Shown here in pieces: positions 13,406-16,201 of a DNA stretch of 16,201 nt; position 1 is the stretch's first letter; each line of letters starts with the position of its first letter. Both the position numbers and the translations under genes were made by a program. The stretch lies in the NCBI GenBank assembly GCA_003224135.1, contig QHYO01000231.1, positions 1 to 16,201 on the forward strand, written 5' to 3'. The DNA is from Acidobacteriota bacterium. GTDB lineage: Bacteria > Acidobacteriota > Terriglobia > Acidiferrales > UBA7541. The notes under the pieces are model-generated. The model was not told where the DNA came from, did no database searches, and saw only the letters and a program-made list of their open reading frames with translations.

Positions 13406-14956
13406 TTAGTGGAGAAGCCGGGCGAAGAGACCGCTTGCGATTGTTGCGGATACGGCGTTGATATCCGAAGCGAGTGAACGATCCCCGGTGACTTTCACGG
13501 ATTTTGCGCGCACGGCGTCGTAGGCCTGCTTTGCGAGCGTTCCTGTCTGAAGCGGAACGAGCAAGTCGATGCCCTGGCAAGCGCAAAGAAGCTCGATGGC
13601 GAGAATGTTTTGGAGATTGCGCAGCATTCTTTCGAGACGGCGGGCGCCACTCATGCCCATGGAGACGTAATCTTCCTGATTACCGCTGGTGGAGATGGAA
13701 TCGACGGAGTGCGGCGTTGCAAGAGCCTTATTCTCGCTGGCGAGAGCGGCGGCGGTGACCTGGGCGATCATGAACCCGGAATTGAGGCCGGGCTCTGGCG
13801 TGAGAAATGCCGGCAAGAGACTGGTGAGCGGGTTGGTCATCTGCTCGATGCGGCGTTCGGAAATTCCGCCGAGTGTCGCGATGGCGATCGCTACCTGATC
13901 GGCGGCCATTGCCAGGGGCTGCCCGTGAAAATTTCCGCCACTGATGATGTCGCCTTCTCCCTCTTGACCATCGCCGCGGACAAAGACGAGGGGATTGTCA
14001 GTGGCGCTGTTGAGCTCAACTTGCGTCATGACGCGGGCCTGAGAAAAGGAGTCGCGCACCGCGCCGTGGACTTGCGGCGTGCAGCGGAGGCTGTAGGCAT
14101 CCTGCACGCGGGAATCTTTTTCCGCCGCGCGATGCGATTCGCGAATTTCGCTGCCTTCGTTCAGATGGGCGAGATTTCTGGCGGTGCGACCTGCGCCGGG
14201 GTAGGCGCGTGCGTGCATGATGCGCGAATCGAAAGCGCCGGGACTGCCGCGAAGCGCGTCGAGGGAAAGGGCTGCAGCGACGTCAGCGGTGTCCGCGAGT
14301 GCGTCGGCATGACGTAATGCCAGGCTGAGCAAGGCGAGCATGCCTTGTGTGCCGTTCAGGAGGGAGAGGCCTTCCTTGGCGTCAAGGGTGACGGGCGGGA
14401 TTTGCGCGCGCTGCAGCGCGACGTGGCCAGGCAAGATTTCTTGTTGGAATTCGGCTTGGCCTTCTCCGATGACAACTTGCGCGAGATGAGCAAGCGGCGC
14501 GAGATCGCCCGAAGCGCCCACGGAACCCTGCGACGGAATCACCGGATGAATTCCGGCGTTGAGCATCGTGCAAAGTGTTTCTACCGTGCCTGGCCGCACG
14601 CCGCTGAGTCCTTTTGCAAGAGCATTCGCACGAAGAAGCATGATGGCGCGAGTTTCGGCTTTGCTGAGAGGTTCGCCAACTCCGCAGGCGTGTGAGCGAA
14701 CCAGATTTACCTGGAGCTGGCGAACCTGTTCCGTGGAGATGCGAACGCTGGCAAGTTTGCCGAAACCTGTGTTGATGCCGTAAGCAGTCTTTCCGGAGGC
14801 TACCAGTCGATCGACCACAGCGCGCGAGGCGTTCATGCGTTCAGCTGCGACAGGAGAGAGTGAAACCTTTTCATCCTGCAGGGCGACAGAGTACAACTGA
14901 TCGAAAGTGAGATCGTTTCCGTTCAACTCAATTGTTGCTGGACCGGTGGGCGTCAT
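13406..14956 (-). CDS. hutH: histidine ammonia-lyase
   Basis: A 516-residue enzyme that deaminates L-histidine to urocanate, the first step of histidine degradation, in the cytoplasm. The MIO cofactor triad is A148-S149-G150 (GSVGASGDLAPLAH). Other active-site positions of the family are present: Y59 (YGINTGFG), the His of SHACGVG (H89), N201 (LLNGTQ), Q285/Y288/R291 (VQDAYSLRC), F343 (GGNFHGQ) and E428 (GNQEDYVS). The SHA motif favours His over Tyr or Phe as substrate. Length is normal and the gene looks complete. The ATG overlaps the stop of the upstream thioesterase gene by ATGA. No hutU, hutI or hutG is in the window. Confident on enzyme class. Confidence 0.95.
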   Translation of the reverse strand: MTPTGPATIELNGNDLTFDQLYSVALQDEKVSLSPVAAERMNASRAVVDRLVASGKTAYGINTGFGKLASVRISTEQVRQLQVNLVRSHACGVGEPLSKAETRAIMLLRANALAKGLSGVRPGTVETLCTMLNAGIHPVIPSQGSVGASGDLAPLAHLAQVVIGEGQAEFQQEILPGHVALQRAQIPPVTLDAKEGLSLLNGTQGMLALLSLALRHADALADTADVAAALSLDALRGSPGAFDSRIMHARAYPGAGRTARNLAHLNEGSEIRESHRAAEKDSRVQDAYSLRCTPQVHGAVRDSFSQARVMTQVELNSATDNPLVFVRGDGQEGEGDIISGGNFHGQPLAMAADQVAIAIATLGGISERRIEQMTNPLTSLLPAFLTPEPGLNSGFMIAQVTAAALASENKALATPHSVDSISTSGNQEDYVSMGMSGARRLERMLRNLQNILAIELLCACQGIDLLVPLQTGTLAKQAYDAVRAKSVKVTGDRSLASDINAVSATIASGLFARLLH

Positions 14957-15408
14957 GCCGAGCGGCTCCCGTCAGGCGATTCCGGGACGAGCGAGCGGAA
15001 TTTATTGCGATATTTTTGCGGCAATAGTTTTGGTTTTCCGTCTTTTCCGCAAATCACGTGGGTTGTGGCCCCGGAAGCGAGCAAGTAATCGTCAGTATCG
15101 CGCAAAAGCTGGTAGGAATATTTCACCACGCGATTTCCGGCCTGCGAGATGCGGGTTCGCACGCGGAGGAGCTCGTCGTAGCGAGCAGGGTGAATATAAC
15201 GACAGCTCGCTTCCGCAACGACGATATAGCAATCGTCTTCAGCTTCCATGAGTTTGTATTCGAATCCCAGCGCGCGCATCAGCTCGACGCGGCCAATTTC
15301 AAACCAGATCAGATAATTCGCGTGATAGACGACGCCCATCTGATCAGTTTCAGCGTAGCGGACGCGCACCGGTGCATCGTGATATTCCTTTGTCGGGTCA
15401 GAGGTCAT
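14953..15408 (-). CDS. YbgC/4HBT-type acyl-CoA thioesterase
   Basis: A 151-residue hot-dog-fold thioesterase of the 4-hydroxybenzoyl-CoA thioesterase/YbgC family, which hydrolyses short acyl-CoA esters. The catalytic region RVRYAETDQMGVVYHANYL is at about residues 15-33, with D22 as the catalytic Asp and H29 following. Then FEIGRVELMRALGF, ASCRYIHPARYDEL and KYSYQLLRD fit the family. The gene overlaps its neighbours by ATGA on both sides (enoyl-CoA hydratase upstream, hutH downstream). In E. coli ybgC sits in the tol-pal operon; here the family member is 5 kb away in a metabolic context, so the ybgC name is not warranted. Substrate unknown. Confidence 0.9.
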   Translation of the reverse strand: MTSDPTKEYHDAPVRVRYAETDQMGVVYHANYLIWFEIGRVELMRALGFEYKLMEAEDDCYIVVAEASCRYIHPARYDELLRVRTRISQAGNRVVKYSYQLLRDTDDYLLASGATTHVICGKDGKPKLLPQKYRNKFRSLVPESPDGSRSA

Positions 15409-16184
15409 TCGCCCTTCCAGACGGGCTTTCGTTTTTCGAGAAATGATGCAACGCCTTCCTTGAAGTCCGGCGTGAGCCGCATCCTTGCGTTTTCAAGGAC
15501 CGCGCGTTCAAGGTCCGCATCAATGCTTGCCGATTCGGCGCAAACCAAAAGGCGCTTCGCGCGAGTGAGACTGCTTGGACTCACGGCGGAAATTTGTTCG
15601 GCCAATTCTTCAGCGCGCGCCATCAGCCGTCCGGGTTCGACGATTTCAGAGACGAGCCCAAGCTGTTTCGCCTCCGTTGCGGCAATGAGACGACCTGTCA
15701 ACAAAAGATCGCGGGCGCGCTTGTCGCCGATCTGTCGCGTCAAAAACACGGAAACGATGGCGGGAAGAAAGCCGATTTTTACTTCTGTGTAGCCAAGCTT
15801 GGCCTCGGGGACGGCCAGCGTGAAGTCACAAAGTGTCGCGATTCCGCAGCCGCCGGCGAGTGCGTGGCCGTTCACAGCAGCGATCGTGGGCCTCGGATAG
15901 CTCCAAACGCGGCGAAAAAGTCTCGCCATGCGGCGGGAATCTTCCTGGTTTTCCTGTGGCGACTGCTGGGCCATGGCGGCGAGAGTTTCCAGATCCATGC
16001 CTGCGCAGAAGGCCGGTCCAGCGCCGGTGATGATCACGACGCGGACATGTTTTTTCTCGATTTCGTCGAGAGCCGTTTGCAGCTCGGCGATCATCATGGT
16101 GGAAATGGCGTTACGTTTTTCAGGGCGATTGAAGGTGATGGTCGCAGTTTCGCTCGTATAGTCCAGCAGGAGTGTGGAATACAT
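15405..16184 (-). CDS. enoyl-CoA hydratase/isomerase family protein
   Basis: A 259-residue crotonase-fold protein. The oxyanion-hole segments are FCAGMDL (59-65) and ALAGGCGIATLCD (108-120). E134 (GYTEVKIGF) corresponds to the second catalytic Glu of rat crotonase (Glu164), while the first (Glu144) is replaced by Gly114. This pattern is seen in some hydratase-like subgroups, so it may be a methylglutaconyl-CoA hydratase-type enzyme or an isomerase. The ATG at 16182-16184 has AAGGAGG near the window edge (16194-16200). It is the first of three ATGA-coupled genes (hydratase, thioesterase, hutH). Family certain, reaction uncertain. Confidence 0.88.
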   Translation of the reverse strand: MYSTLLLDYTSETATITFNRPEKRNAISTMMIAELQTALDEIEKKHVRVVIITGAGPAFCAGMDLETLAAMAQQSPQENQEDSRRMARLFRRVWSYPRPTIAAVNGHALAGGCGIATLCDFTLAVPEAKLGYTEVKIGFLPAIVSVFLTRQIGDKRARDLLLTGRLIAATEAKQLGLVSEIVEPGRLMARAEELAEQISAVSPSSLTRAKRLLVCAESASIDADLERAVLENARMRLTPDFKEGVASFLEKRKPVWKGE

Positions 16185-16201
16185 ATTTTTGATCCTCCTT
16201 C

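Noticed and set aside
13610..14317. Plus-strand open frame of 235 codons inside hutH
   Set aside because: It is antisense to the conserved HutH core, including the region after the MIO triad, and shows no recognisable domain.
15058..15792. Plus-strand open frame of 244 codons across the thioesterase and hydratase genes
   Set aside because: Antisense to two confidently assigned genes and spanning their junction; a high-GC shadow frame.
1..16201. CRISPR arrays, insertion sequences, tRNA genes
   Set aside because: No regularly spaced direct repeats, transposase motifs, flanking terminal repeats or tRNA cloverleaf signatures were seen on either strand.

Overview
The window looks like a chromosomal core region of a free-living diderm Acidobacteriota (Terriglobia-like) bacterium. 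GC is moderately high. It carries a full set of Tol-Pal-CpoB envelope genes, a Pal with an Ig-like domain, a PEP-CTERM protein, a DUF151 nuclease and conserved single-copy genes (ssb, miaB, yceH). The lineage is inferred from gene style and order; no rRNA or other marker is present. I see no phage, transposon, integron, tRNA or CRISPR array.

Layout. 1-1132 (+) holds the tail of an ECF sigma factor, a zinc-finger anti-sigma factor and a Spy/CpxP/CnrX-like membrane-anchored periplasmic protein. 1183-2423 (-) holds ssb and yceH. 2677-3216 (+) is an unrecognised secreted four-cysteine protein. 3374 to about 9698 (-) is the Tol-Pal system in the order tolQ, tolR, tolA, tolB, pal, cpoB. An oppositely oriented PEP-CTERM gene sits between pal and cpoB, and pal is followed by a strong intrinsic terminator. 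9929-11303 (+) is miaB, then a bifunctional nuclease (11433-11918, +). 11963-16184 (-) is a MATE transporter preceded by an overlapping enoyl-CoA hydratase, YbgC-type thioesterase and histidine ammonia-lyase set.

How the genes work together. TolQ-TolR form the proton-driven inner-membrane motor, TolA spans the periplasm, TolB and Pal act at the outer membrane and peptidoglycan, and CpoB tunes the system during constriction. The first three genes probably couple extracytoplasmic stress or metal to transcription. The last three overlap by ATGA and should be one transcript.

The oddest feature is that four conserved genes between 3.5 and 11 kb (cpoB, pal, tolB, miaB) each lack a small internal piece, and three of these losses break the frame. 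tolQ in the same stretch lacks a well-placed ATG or GTG start. Genes on either side look intact. Either this part of the assembly is unreliable or the locus is decaying, and this should be settled before making functional claims about Tol here. I did not find a convincing new defence or mobile system.
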